From Paenibacillus oceani (lineage in GTDB: Bacteria > Bacillota > Bacilli > Paenibacillales > NBRC-103111): a stretch of 64,000 nt of DNA. The notes below the pieces were generated by a model. The model did not search any database and was not told where the DNA came from. It saw only the letters and a list, made by a program, of their open reading frames with translations. Location of the stretch: contig NZ_JACXJA010000013.1 in NCBI RefSeq assembly GCF_014705615.1, forward strand, positions 1-64,000, given 5' to 3'. Every line of letters starts with the position of its first letter. Within the stretch, counting starts at the first letter, position 1. Shown here piece after piece: positions 18,626 through 26,910 of the stretch. The position numbers and the translations under genes were made by a program.

Positions 18626-20162
18626 TCGGAAGCCCCCCTTCTCCCGCTGCCGCGACTTCTCTGACCGCATCCGTCAACGCAAACGCCAGCTCGTAATCGG
18701 GAAGATGAAGCTCCCCGTCCTCCGACACCAGCACAGTCCGTTCCGGGGTGTCGCTGTTCAGCATCGCAATTCTGACACCTTCCGGCGTTACAAAGGCATG
18801 CTTCGGCGCCGAGCTGCAGCGGCCGATCCATTGCAGCAGCCGAAGGCGCGTTTTGGGCGGAACGGTCCCGAGCTCGGAGATTCGCAGGCGGCCTCTTCCG
18901 ATGAGACCGCTGATTTCCTCCCATTCCTCCGCCTGACGCTGCAGGAACGACTCCCGCTCCCTCCGCTTCCGTTCTTCGTTCTCGCGAACCGGCTCCGTAT
19001 CCTGCTTGCCGGTTCGTTTGCGGCCGCGCGGACGAAGCATCTGGATCGTCGGCACTTCATCCCACATCGACTGATCCGCGCGGTCGGAATGGCGCAGATC
19101 CTCACCCTGAAGATGACGGGACCGGAACAAGCCGAAGGCGAGCCCCGCCAGCCTGTGCGCATCGTCCAGGTTGTCCAGCCGCGCGAACCAGCCTGCCAGA
19201 TGTTCCAGCTCCTTCTTCCGGCTTACACCCGACCGTTTCCGCTCCTGCATCCGAATGACGCTTCTCACAATCCGTGCGATCGCTTCCTTCGTGGCCCTCT
19301 CCAGCAAGGTCAGCTCGGAAGGCGAATTGCCCTCTCCCAGAAACCAGCGCCGCAAATTGTTCCAGCCCTGATGCAGTTCCTGAAGCAGCGTTTCCTTGGA
19401 AGGCATCTCCTCCAGCCGCGGCTTGGCAAGCTCCGCCTCCGCCACCTGCTCCAGAAACAGGTCGCGCACGCCTTCGGAAATGTTCTCCAGATTGCCTTCG
19501 ATTTTGTACGCGCTTCGCTGCAGCGCCTGAATAAAGTTTTGCAAGTAATTGGTCAGCCGGTCCTTGAACACGAGAAAAGATTCCGCCACCATCATCTCTT
19601 CCGCTTTGGCGGTTTGCAGACTGGCGATGTAGTCGGCCGCATTTTCATGAAGCCGCTTGAATGCATCGTACAGTGTCGTCCATAACTCCAGCGCAGCCTC
19701 GGGCGAAGTTTCCACAGCCAATCTCCGAATCTCGAACAGCTTCTCCGCGATGGAATCGAACAAGGTAGACTCCAGCGAGCCGCCATAGCCGGTCACTCTC
19801 TCCAGCGTTTCCAGCAGTCTCTCGATCTCGATCGAGTAGGGACGAAGCAGGTACTGCATCTTTTTCTTCATATATTCCTCAAGCGTCGACGCGCGTCCCC
19901 CATCATGCCGCGAGGCCAGATTGCCCCATTCCGCGAGCTGTTCCAGATCGGCCAGGCATTGCTCGATCGTGTAGTCCGGAAGCACTCCCCACTTGACGAC
20001 TTCCGTCCATACTTCCTCCGGCTTCATCCAATACTTGAGCCTTTTGTACTCTTGATAGAAAAAACGCATAATCGCGCGATAACGGACTACATTCTCGGCA
20101 TTCACATACTTCAGCTCGGGCACGCTTCGCAGCGATTGAAGAGATACTCCCAAATCCGACAT
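18618..20162 (-). CDS. jetA: Wadjet subunit JetA (DUF2397, TIGR02677 family)
   Basis: About 514 residues, first gene of the operon. The sequence is mostly helical, with a charged segment near residues 360-400 (RGRKRTGKQ). In Wadjet complexes JetA is the MukF/kleisin-like subunit bridging the SMC heads. Two adjacent ATG codons (20165 and 20162) follow AGGAGG; the second has the better spacing (7 bases). The frame runs open to 20186 without a ribosome site there. Upstream lie a MITE and toxin-like repeat B. Confidence 0.85.
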   Translation of the reverse strand: MSDLGVSLQSLRSVPELKYVNAENVVRYRAIMRFFYQEYKRLKYWMKPEEVWTEVVKWGVLPDYTIEQCLADLEQLAEWGNLASRHDGGRASTLEEYMKKKMQYLLRPYSIEIERLLETLERVTGYGGSLESTLFDSIAEKLFEIRRLAVETSPEAALELWTTLYDAFKRLHENAADYIASLQTAKAEEMMVAESFLVFKDRLTNYLQNFIQALQRSAYKIEGNLENISEGVRDLFLEQVAEAELAKPRLEEMPSKETLLQELHQGWNNLRRWFLGEGNSPSELTLLERATKEAIARIVRSVIRMQERKRSGVSRKKELEHLAGWFARLDNLDDAHRLAGLAFGLFRSRHLQGEDLRHSDRADQSMWDEVPTIQMLRPRGRKRTGKQDTEPVRENEERKRRERESFLQRQAEEWEEISGLIGRGRLRISELGTVPPKTRLRLLQWIGRCSSAPKHAFVTPEGVRIAMLNSDTPERTVLVSEDGELHLPDYELAFALTDAVREVAAAGEGGLPNE

Positions 20163-20233
20163 CATCTGCCCTCCTATCCCTGACAACTTCTTTCAGCCGG
20201 TATTCCCCATGATTCGCAAACTAACCCGGATAG

Positions 20234-20426
20234 TGAGGCTGTCGATTCATTGAGTAGAAGTGTTAACAGGCCGTTCCAAGTGAAAAGTTACCTTCTTCTG
20301 CTCAAACAGGTTGTCCGGAATCCCTTGATTGAATAAGGATGGTAAGGTAGGGATTCCAGACAAAACTCGCCAGAAGGTAATCTTTTCCCTTTCCACTTGG
20401 TTGTCCACGATGAATCGACAGCCTCA
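20234..20426. mobile_element. MITE copy 1 (17-bp perfect terminal inverted repeats)
   Basis: The element starts TGAGGCTGTCGATTCAT and ends with its exact reverse complement. The interior is a long imperfect palindrome: CCAAGTGAAAAG against CTTTTCC...CCACTTGG, and AATCCC against GGGATTCC. It encodes no protein. A copy in the same orientation lies at 29102-29296. This architecture (193 bases, inverted termini, fold-back interior, repeated) is that of a non-autonomous miniature transposable element. A target duplication could not be settled. Confidence 0.85.
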
Positions 20427-20794
20427 TATTCGGCCTAGGGCCTTCCCGTGTATTAATTGTACGGCAACTGAAACTTGTCGAACAACATGTAAAAACCGGT
20501 CTGCCGCCTCCGAACACAGCTTCCAAGACGGTTTGGCACCGCAAAACAACGGTGTTCACCATCCCGATCCCACTTTCGCTTATTTATTTCGACACGTTAT
20601 TCCATTTTTCCTATACAACGATGACATCGTTCACATTCATGTCATAGCAATGTCAAGACTCCTTTGTCATGGTCAAAGCTAACCAGGACTCCGGTTAAAA
20701 AGAAAAAAAGCCGCTATTGAGCGACTTATGGTAAAATATAGGTTGTACAACTGAACTTGGGCGGTTCGTATTCCTCCGGAAAGGGGGAATGCGT

Positions 20795-20873
20795 ATGAAC
20801 TTTTCGTTGCATGAAGTGATTTTGCCCTTCGATGTTTCTTCTCGCGCTTCTGACCTACCTAAAACGAAAATAA
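20795..20873 (+). pseudogene. Holin-like type I toxin remnant, split by a +1 frame change (copy B)
   Basis: The ATG at 20795 follows GGAAAGGGGGAATGCGT. As in copy A, the first frame gives MNFSLHEVILPF and the +1 frame from 20832 gives MFLLALLTYLKRK with a TAA at 20871-20873. The two substitutions in the 3' half are silent in the +1 frame but change residues (P to S, E to K) in the first frame. The single substitution in the 5' half is silent in the first frame. This is what a gene made of both frames would show. Confidence 0.55.
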
Positions 20874-20989
20874 CCCGCCCAGGTTAGCGCCAAGGGATAA
20901 CGGGTTATTTCCAAGCAAGCATTTACTCAGGAGGAACCCCGCCCAAGTGTTTGTACAGGGAGTCGGTGGCGACCGACTCCTGCTTTCTA
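20867..20989 (-). ncRNA. Putative antisense antitoxin RNA (copy B)
   Basis: Bounded by the antisense promoter at 20995-21023 and the hairpin AATAACCCG/CGGGTTATT at 20869-20909. The layout matches copy A. The transcript is inferred. Confidence 0.5.
20959..20988 (+). terminator. Sense terminator of toxin-like element B
   Basis: GGAGTCGG at 20959-20966 pairs fully with CCGACTCC at 20973-20980, followed by TGCTTTCT. Confidence 0.7.
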
Positions 20990-20994
20990 TTCTA

Positions 20995-21023
20995 AGCATA
21001 TCACTCTGGAAATATGCTGGCAA
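20995..21023 (-). promoter_or_regulatory. Antisense promoter of element B
   Basis: TTGCCA, 17 bases, TATGCT on the minus strand, identical boxes and spacing to copy A. Confidence 0.5.
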
Positions 21024-21046
21024 GCCACATATTACATTTCGCAGCT

Positions 21047-22387
21047 TCACTCATGCCGCTCCACTCTCTCATAGAAATAAAGCTGCGTGTAATAATCCAA
21101 CTTACCGTTCTCGATGACGAACTCCTCATAACATCCGCCAACCGGTTTGTACTCGTGATGCTGCTTTAGCCAGTTCATAAACGAATTCCAATCCTTCTCC
21201 AGAAAATGATGGATTCCGGGAGCTACCGCATAGGTTCCGCCCGTGTAGGCTTTTACCTGCACTTGATCGGAATGTGCTGACACCGCTTCTTGTCTAGGAA
21301 TTTTATAAAACACTTCACAAAACGATTCGTGCTCCTCTGTCTCCCCATACTTCACTCCGAGCCGGAACGACGAGTCGTTCGCCAAACCGCTTTTCTCCAC
21401 CCAATTGATTAGCACATCAAAAGCTTCCACTTTCAGTTTGGACAAATCGTTGCCGACCGCCCGGTAGAACGCCGCTTGAAAAGGTTCCACATGCTCGATC
21501 GTATGATGGGAAGGCGGTTTGATCGGTACATAGACGTCCATCTCCGGCGGTGTCAAACTACAACGTTTGTCATAGTACTCGATAACGGAATAGGGAGAGT
21601 CTTGCAGGTGTGCCGTTTGATAGCTGGTAGTCTTGAACCACTCTCCGTATAAGTAATCCAAGGTACGGCCCAAAGTTTCCGCCGGCGGACCGACATGCGT
21701 AGCTTTGGCGTAAGTGAGAGCAGGCACTTTTCTCCCTACGGCTCCCACAGGAATATAGTCAAGCTCCTCTACTTCGAAACCGACAAAATAAATAAACTTC
21801 CCATCCGAATCAAACACGGAAAGCGCATATTCCGCATCGTCCTCCGGTCTCACCCGGTTTGTGATAGTTCCAAAAAGACGCTTATAGCTTTGAAAATAAA
21901 GCTCCCATACCTGTGCGATTGTCGCTTCTCCTTCTTCAGGACCGATCCGCTTCTCTACGCCAAGGAAGCACATGGAAGCCCTCTCCACAATTTGCACGTC
22001 TACCATCGCTTCTTCTCCCTTCGCTTGTTTGCCTATAACTGCTTTTCCCATCTCGGGTAACGGGTATCTTCTCTTTCGGTAGATTTCGGGAGTGATGCCG
22101 TAGACTCGTTTGAATGCACGACTGAACACGTCATGCGATTCAAAGCCGTACCGGCAAGAAATATCGATGATCTTATCCTTACAGGTGATCATCCTCTTGG
22201 CCGCATAGTGGAGTTTTCGCCTTCGGACATAATTCATCGGCGTGTACCCGGTATGGTGAGTGAATAGCTTAAAAAAATGAGATTTCGAGAAACACCCAAT
22301 CTCGGCAAGACGATCACTGTCGAAGGCTTCCTCGATATGATGATCAATATAGTCCAAAACGTCTTGAATACCGGAGTACTTTTCCAA
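21047..22387 (-). CDS. AraC-family regulator with GyrI-like effector-binding domains
   Basis: 446 residues. The AraC DNA-binding domain is at the N-terminus (about residues 10-108: LAEIGCFSKSHFFKLFTHHT, then ISCRYGFESHDVFSRAFKR and GITPEIYRK). It is followed by two tandem GyrI-like/AraC_E_bind modules, a fold that binds small hydrophobic ligands in regulators such as Rob and BmrR. It lies between repeat B and the RNA-repair operon and ends only 13 bases from the repeat. A remnant of a paralogue lies at 11345-11421. Targets and ligand are unknown; it is not obviously part of either defence operon. Confidence 0.88.
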   Translation of the reverse strand: MEKYSGIQDVLDYIDHHIEEAFDSDRLAEIGCFSKSHFFKLFTHHTGYTPMNYVRRRKLHYAAKRMITCKDKIIDISCRYGFESHDVFSRAFKRVYGITPEIYRKRRYPLPEMGKAVIGKQAKGEEAMVDVQIVERASMCFLGVEKRIGPEEGEATIAQVWELYFQSYKRLFGTITNRVRPEDDAEYALSVFDSDGKFIYFVGFEVEELDYIPVGAVGRKVPALTYAKATHVGPPAETLGRTLDYLYGEWFKTTSYQTAHLQDSPYSVIEYYDKRCSLTPPEMDVYVPIKPPSHHTIEHVEPFQAAFYRAVGNDLSKLKVEAFDVLINWVEKSGLANDSSFRLGVKYGETEEHESFCEVFYKIPRQEAVSAHSDQVQVKAYTGGTYAVAPGIHHFLEKDWNSFMNWLKQHHEYKPVGGCYEEFVIENGKLDYYTQLYFYERVERHE

Positions 22388-22489
22388 CCGCCATTCACCT
22401 CCTGACTTCCACTATAGCACCCCGGATAAATTTTACTCGACGATTATTCCTATTTTTCAATCCCAGACTTCTCAGTTTGGTAGGAAAAA

Positions 22490-22515
22490 GAAAAAAGCCG
22501 CTCGAGAGCGACTTT
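22490..22515 (-). terminator. Terminator of the RNA-repair operon
   Basis: On the minus strand GTCGCTC pairs with GAGCGGC, followed by TTTTTTCTTTTT, about 50 bases beyond the pnkp stop. The same hairpin with variant bases forms the left edge of repeats A and B, so this site may be a relic of a third copy. Confidence 0.7.
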
Positions 22516-22563
22516 AAATTGTCGTACGGACTTCTTGGTTTGATACCCGTCTATCTACTATCC

Positions 22564-25191
22564 TCACAACCTAGGATCCACAGGCTCCGACTCCAAAGCA
22601 AGCGTTGCCAGTACGCATTCGTGAACGCGCTCCACCGGCTCCTTGCGAATAAACCTCTCGACCCCTTCGACACTTAGCGCAAATTCCATAATCGCATGCC
22701 GCTCTTTTTTACCGGTCTTCCTCATTTTCAGCCGCTTCAGATTATCCGGCTCGAGGTAATCCATACCATATATGATATGAAGATACGGGCGCCCTCTTAC
22801 TTTGATCGCCGGTTGAAGGACTCGGTTCTGATTTCTCGTTATAAAATGCTCCGGCTTGACGACGATGCCTTCGTGCCCCTCCTCGGTCATCTCTTCCCAC
22901 CAGCGGATCGCCTCCGCCTCGCTGGCTTCATCCGTGATGACGCGATAGTCGGTTTCCATGAATAGAAGGGAGAGGCTCGCCAGCTCGCGATTATGCTCCA
23001 TATGCCATACATGCGGCTGCTCGAAAAAGGTTTCCCCGCTATGCGCCAGCGCATGGAACGGAGCGATCCGGATTCCCTCCAAGCCGTCCACATCCCAGCA
23101 ATAGTGTTGAAAAGCACGCTGGAACACGCGAGCATTCGCCAGCTTCCCTTCCATCTCGCGAACCCAGTCCCCAACTTTACGCCCGGCTGCTTCAGCTTGG
23201 CGCAGCTTCTCCATCAGCTTCGTCCGATCCAGGATCGCTGTCTCGGCTACATGAGCGTATTGGGAAGCGATCAGCTCACGGGCTTTCAAGTTCCAGGGTA
23301 CGATCTCTGCGTCCAGCAGAAGCAGATCGGTCCGATGCCGTTCGAAATATCTCGCCTGGTGCAAATCCGCGTGGAGCCTGTGGAGCACTTGCTTTTCCAT
23401 ATCCGGATTAAAAAAAGCTCGACCCGTGCGCGTATATATCGTCCCAAGCGTCGGGCGTCCTACATAGTCAGCTGCGATGTTCTCATCCTTGAATATCAGC
23501 AATACTGCTCTGCTGCCCATATGCTTTTTCTCCGCTACCATCGTGGTAACACCCTGCGATCGGTAAAAAGCAAAAGCATCACGAGGGTGTTCCAGGTAAG
23601 CATCCTCGGACGAGACTCCTGGCGGCGGGCTCATCGTAGGCGGGATATAGACGAGTTCCTCGATCGGGATCGTAAAGTGCGACACCGTATCGATCGCCGC
23701 TTTTACAAACTGCCCGCGGACCGCGACTTCCCCGTAAACGTCCGTCAGGACGGAGTACCCTTCCGTAAACTTGCGAATGTTCGGCGGAGCGAACCGCTTC
23801 TTCTCCCAAGCCAGAAGTGGACTGTCCGGATCTCTGGCATAGTCGCGGGCCGCCTGGACGCTGACGAATTGTTTCTCCGGATAGCGGTACGCGGTTAACT
23901 GTCCACCGAATACGACTCCTTGGTCGATATTGACGGTATTGCGAACGACCGTCGGCTGCGGCCTCGGATCGTGGCCCCAGACGATCAACTCGCCGGATTC
24001 GTGATCGACATACCAGTCTTTACGCACCGGTTTACCCTTCTCGTCGACGCCGTCGGTATCGCCATACCGGCAAAAATCCTGAATCCGCTTGGACTGCTTC
24101 CCGATAAAATTGTCGCGGATACCGGCATGAGCTACGACGACCTGGCGAACCCCGTTCCGGCAAAAGACGAGATGCGACGGTGCGTCCAGCAAAAACCGCT
24201 TCAGCTCGCCCCTAAGCTGCTCCGCGGCAGCTTCTCCCGCTTCCTGCGCGTACCTCGCCAACTCCTCGGCCAGCAGCTCGTCTCCATGAGCGAGCGTTAC
24301 ATTTCGGCCTTCGAGATAGCGGGCAATTTTCCACCCGTGATTGCTGTCGACCATATGGGCCAAGCCTGATTCGACGTGTCGCATCCAGAACCGCATCGCC
24401 GCCAAAGACTCGGGCCCGCGGCTCATCACGTCGCCTACGGAGACGAGTTTCCTCCCGTCTGGATGACGGTATATTCCCGTTTCGTCAGGCACATAGCCGA
24501 GCCGGGCCAACAGCTCGATCATCTCTCGGTAACAGCCGTGGATGTCTCCGATGATGTCGATCCCGTTCCCGACGTCTGCCATGAGCGGATTCTCCCGGCG
24601 GCCGAAGCCGAGCCGGGCCAGTTGAGAGTCTTTCACGATATAGCAGGAGTCAAAGCCTTCGTCTTTTATTCCGCGAAGCGTTCTTTTAAACGACTGCAGC
24701 TGCTGCTTCACTCTTTGCCGTCCGCGCGGAAAGTCTCTTCCCTCATCTCGCTGCAGCAGCACTTCCTCGGGAACGTCCAGCGCCAGAGCCATAATCGGGA
24801 CGTGAGATCGTCCGGCCAGATCGATGTATCCTTTGCGGTCCTCCGGATACAGATGCGTCGCATCGACTACCGTCAATTTCCCGAGCCGGCAGCGCATGTC
24901 AAGGATCGTCTCCATCGCCGCGAACGCCCGCTCCGAAATCATCTGATAGTCCCGGTATAATACATCCGCCTCCTGCTTCGGCCTGTTCCGCCAATCGATA
25001 AACTCCGTATCCCCGATGAGCATCCGGAATTGGTCCGAAGAGATCACTTCGGTCTCCAACAGAACTCCTTCGTCCGCCAGCTTGCGGAGAAGCGTCGTCT
25101 TGCCGCTGCCCGACGGACCGACCAGCAGAACGATTCCCGCATGGGGAAACCGGATCGTCCGTCCCGCTTCTTGTATTTGGTCTGTCACCAC
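22564..25191 (-). CDS. pnkp: Polynucleotide kinase-phosphatase-ligase Pnkp
   Basis: About 875 residues, the usual length of bacterial Pnkp. Three modules are visible. The 5'-kinase has P-loop GPSGSGKT at residues 25-32. The metallophosphoesterase that removes 2'-3' cyclic phosphate has GDIHG at about 215, GDVMSRGP, SNHG and HAG. The C-terminal nucleotidyltransferase/ligase has the adenylated lysine in EKKHMGSRA (about residue 556), EGIVVKP (motif IV) and AIKVRGRPY. Pnkp heals and, with Hen1, seals RNA cut by ribotoxins. The GTG at 25191 has AAGGAGG 7 bases upstream inside the end of hen1 and overlaps its stop. The phosphatase reads GDVMSRGP where the family usually has GDxVDRGP; the metal-binding D and the R are kept. 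Confidence 0.93.
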   Translation of the reverse strand: MVTDQIQEAGRTIRFPHAGIVLLVGPSGSGKTTLLRKLADEGVLLETEVISSDQFRMLIGDTEFIDWRNRPKQEADVLYRDYQMISERAFAAMETILDMRCRLGKLTVVDATHLYPEDRKGYIDLAGRSHVPIMALALDVPEEVLLQRDEGRDFPRGRQRVKQQLQSFKRTLRGIKDEGFDSCYIVKDSQLARLGFGRRENPLMADVGNGIDIIGDIHGCYREMIELLARLGYVPDETGIYRHPDGRKLVSVGDVMSRGPESLAAMRFWMRHVESGLAHMVDSNHGWKIARYLEGRNVTLAHGDELLAEELARYAQEAGEAAAEQLRGELKRFLLDAPSHLVFCRNGVRQVVVAHAGIRDNFIGKQSKRIQDFCRYGDTDGVDEKGKPVRKDWYVDHESGELIVWGHDPRPQPTVVRNTVNIDQGVVFGGQLTAYRYPEKQFVSVQAARDYARDPDSPLLAWEKKRFAPPNIRKFTEGYSVLTDVYGEVAVRGQFVKAAIDTVSHFTIPIEELVYIPPTMSPPPGVSSEDAYLEHPRDAFAFYRSQGVTTMVAEKKHMGSRAVLLIFKDENIAADYVGRPTLGTIYTRTGRAFFNPDMEKQVLHRLHADLHQARYFERHRTDLLLLDAEIVPWNLKARELIASQYAHVAETAILDRTKLMEKLRQAEAAGRKVGDWVREMEGKLANARVFQRAFQHYCWDVDGLEGIRIAPFHALAHSGETFFEQPHVWHMEHNRELASLSLLFMETDYRVITDEASEAEAIRWWEEMTEEGHEGIVVKPEHFITRNQNRVLQPAIKVRGRPYLHIIYGMDYLEPDNLKRLKMRKTGKKERHAIMEFALSVEGVERFIRKEPVERVHECVLATLALESEPVDPRL

Positions 25192-26663
25192 CGATTCGCC
25201 TCCTTCCTGAGTGTACATACGGCCATTTGCGTAGGCTGGCCGAAACCCTCGGCTTCTTCCCCGATCCCTTTCCAATCCACTGTATACCTATCCGAAGCCC
25301 AGCTATCGCACCAGTCGCGGAACTCCTCACGGGTCCATTCGAACCGGTGGTCGTTATGCCGCATCGCCTCGTCTTCCATCTCGTACACGCGATTGTACTC
25401 CTTATTCGGCGTCGTAACGATCAGCACTTCCGGCCTGTATTCATGAACGATCGTGTCCATGACACGGGCGAGCCGGTGTTCGTCGATATGCTCGATAACC
25501 TCGCATAAGATCATGACGTTATGACCACGGAGCGATTCATCGAAATAAAAGAGCGATCCGGATACCGGCGTAGGAACGGCCGCGCCTTGCCGCCCCTCCA
25601 TCTTGGCAAACCGGTCGATCGCCCGCAGTTGGGCGACAGCGGAAGGTTCAACAGCCAGAACGCGCTCCACTCCGTCGATCCAACCGAGTTTGGCCGCCAA
25701 TTTGCCTTCGCCGCTTCCGAAGTCGACGATCGACGTTTTGTCAGCAAGCGCCTCGACGGTCTCGATAATCGCCTGGTATCGCAGCTCGTTTAAGCGGATT
25801 TTGGGCTGAGGCGCATCTTGTTCTCCATCGTCCGCAGCGGCAGGTGCTGCTGTGCTCTCTTCGTCCTCAGGCGCTAAGTCCGCTTCTGGTTCCACGTCCG
25901 CACTTACGCCTGCTTCCTTTTCTGTCCCTACGCTTCCTACTGTTCCCGCTACCTCCTCGTTATACCGCCCAATCAGATCGCCGAACCGCAGCGTCCGCTT
26001 CAAGATCAGATCCCGGAGAGGATGATCCTCCAGCCACCCTTCCCCATACCGCCTTATTTTGTCGAGCTCATCCTCGCCGATAAAGTAGTGCTTATAATCG
26101 TCCAGCACCGGGATGAGGACGAACAGCTGGCGCAGCGCATTCTGCAGCGTCTGTTGACCGCTAAATGTCAAATACCGGGCCGTACTGCGGCTTTTCAGCT
26201 CGAAGGAATAGGGCAACTCTCCCCGCTCGACCCGAAGTTCATAACCGAGAGCCGTAAACAGCTGCTCCACGATCCCGTCCGGCAAATTCGAGGCTACCGG
26301 CCCGAAGGACAGCTCCAACTGGAACGGATGCCCGACCCAAGGGAGATAAGCCTCCTTCGGCTTGCCGTTCAGCGCCGTTCCCAATGCCGAACGGATGTAG
26401 GAGCAAAACAAGCTGCTGACCGCGAATTCTCTGTCATTGATATACTGCGTGATGTCGTAGTTATCCGGGCTTCCTTTTACAAGTTCGATCGGATCGGGCG
26501 TTGCATAAAGGACAACTTCGGTTTCTTCTTCCGTACATTTCGTATACACGAGACGGACCCGCGCACCCTTTTCTTCCCGGTCGTATTCATTACTCGGATT
26601 TTTTGCCAGCAGGTGGGAGATCATCCCCGCTCCTTCCCCCAGCGCTCGAATCACCATTTGCAC
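25185..26663 (-). CDS. hen1: 3'-terminal RNA ribose 2'-O-methyltransferase Hen1
   Basis: About 492 residues. The N-terminal half is the Hen1-specific domain that binds and activates the Pnkp ligase module. The C-terminal half is an AdoMet methyltransferase (VDFGSGEGKLAAKLG) with the Hen1 metal-site motif CEVIEHID followed by the histidines of RHNDHRFEWTREEF. Methylating the 3' end before sealing makes the repaired RNA resistant to renewed cleavage. The halves are joined by an unusually acidic, Ala/Pro-rich linker (about residues 235-275). A GTG at 26663 sits 8 bases after AGAGGAG; an ATG at 26657 is a second possibility. It lies directly upstream of, and overlaps, pnkp. Confidence 0.92.
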   Translation of the reverse strand: MQMVIRALGEGAGMISHLLAKNPSNEYDREEKGARVRLVYTKCTEEETEVVLYATPDPIELVKGSPDNYDITQYINDREFAVSSLFCSYIRSALGTALNGKPKEAYLPWVGHPFQLELSFGPVASNLPDGIVEQLFTALGYELRVERGELPYSFELKSRSTARYLTFSGQQTLQNALRQLFVLIPVLDDYKHYFIGEDELDKIRRYGEGWLEDHPLRDLILKRTLRFGDLIGRYNEEVAGTVGSVGTEKEAGVSADVEPEADLAPEDEESTAAPAAADDGEQDAPQPKIRLNELRYQAIIETVEALADKTSIVDFGSGEGKLAAKLGWIDGVERVLAVEPSAVAQLRAIDRFAKMEGRQGAAVPTPVSGSLFYFDESLRGHNVMILCEVIEHIDEHRLARVMDTIVHEYRPEVLIVTTPNKEYNRVYEMEDEAMRHNDHRFEWTREEFRDWCDSWASDRYTVDWKGIGEEAEGFGQPTQMAVCTLRKEANRW

Positions 26664-26703
26664 CGCATTCACTCCTCTACATTCTCAAAAATCCCTTTCT
26701 ACT

Positions 26704-26898
26704 TTAAAAGCTTGGCGATCCGCTCCCGAACCGAGGCTTCTGACCGGCCCAATACTGTTCGTCGTCCGGCAGCTTGTAAGCTGCGAGCCGCCCTTGTTCG
26801 ACCAGACCGCGGCGGATCGTCTCCAGAATGGACGTTTTGCCCGCCCAAGAGTACTGCATACTTTTACTAAACCGTTGCAGCCTCCTCTTCCTTCTCAC
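26704..26898 (-). CDS. Small unknown protein inside the RNA-repair operon
   Basis: 64 codons from a GTG at 26898 (preceded by GAAGGTGAGCAG), or 51 from an ATG 13 codons later. It starts 12 bases after the rlaP stop and ends about 40 bases before hen1, so it fits the operon spacing. The N-terminus is very basic (RRKRRLQRFSK), the rest mixed (ILETIRRGLVEQGRLAAYKL). There is no cysteine, no membrane segment and no family I recognise. It could be a real small subunit, a decayed gene or chance coding. Short GGTGAGAAGG/GGTGAGCAGG repeats lie around its start. Confidence 0.45.
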   Translation of the reverse strand: MRRKRRLQRFSKSMQYSWAGKTSILETIRRGLVEQGRLAAYKLPDDEQYWAGQKPRFGSGSPSF

Positions 26899-26910
26899 CT
26901 GCTCACCTTC

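Larger units (their letters stand above)
20698..21034 (+). repeat. Direct repeat B: degenerate type I toxin-antitoxin-like element
   Basis: Second copy of the element at 11446-11780, same orientation, about 9.2 kb away on the other side of jetABCD. It has the same ribosome site, frame break, sense terminator, antisense promoter and hairpin. Bases 20427-20697, between the MITE and this repeat, show no supported gene. Confidence 0.85.

Noticed and set aside
20230-20428. Target-site duplications around the MITE copies
   Set aside because: Flanking dinucleotides (TAG/TAT at copy 1, AAG/AGC at copy 2) do not give a consistent duplication, so none is claimed.
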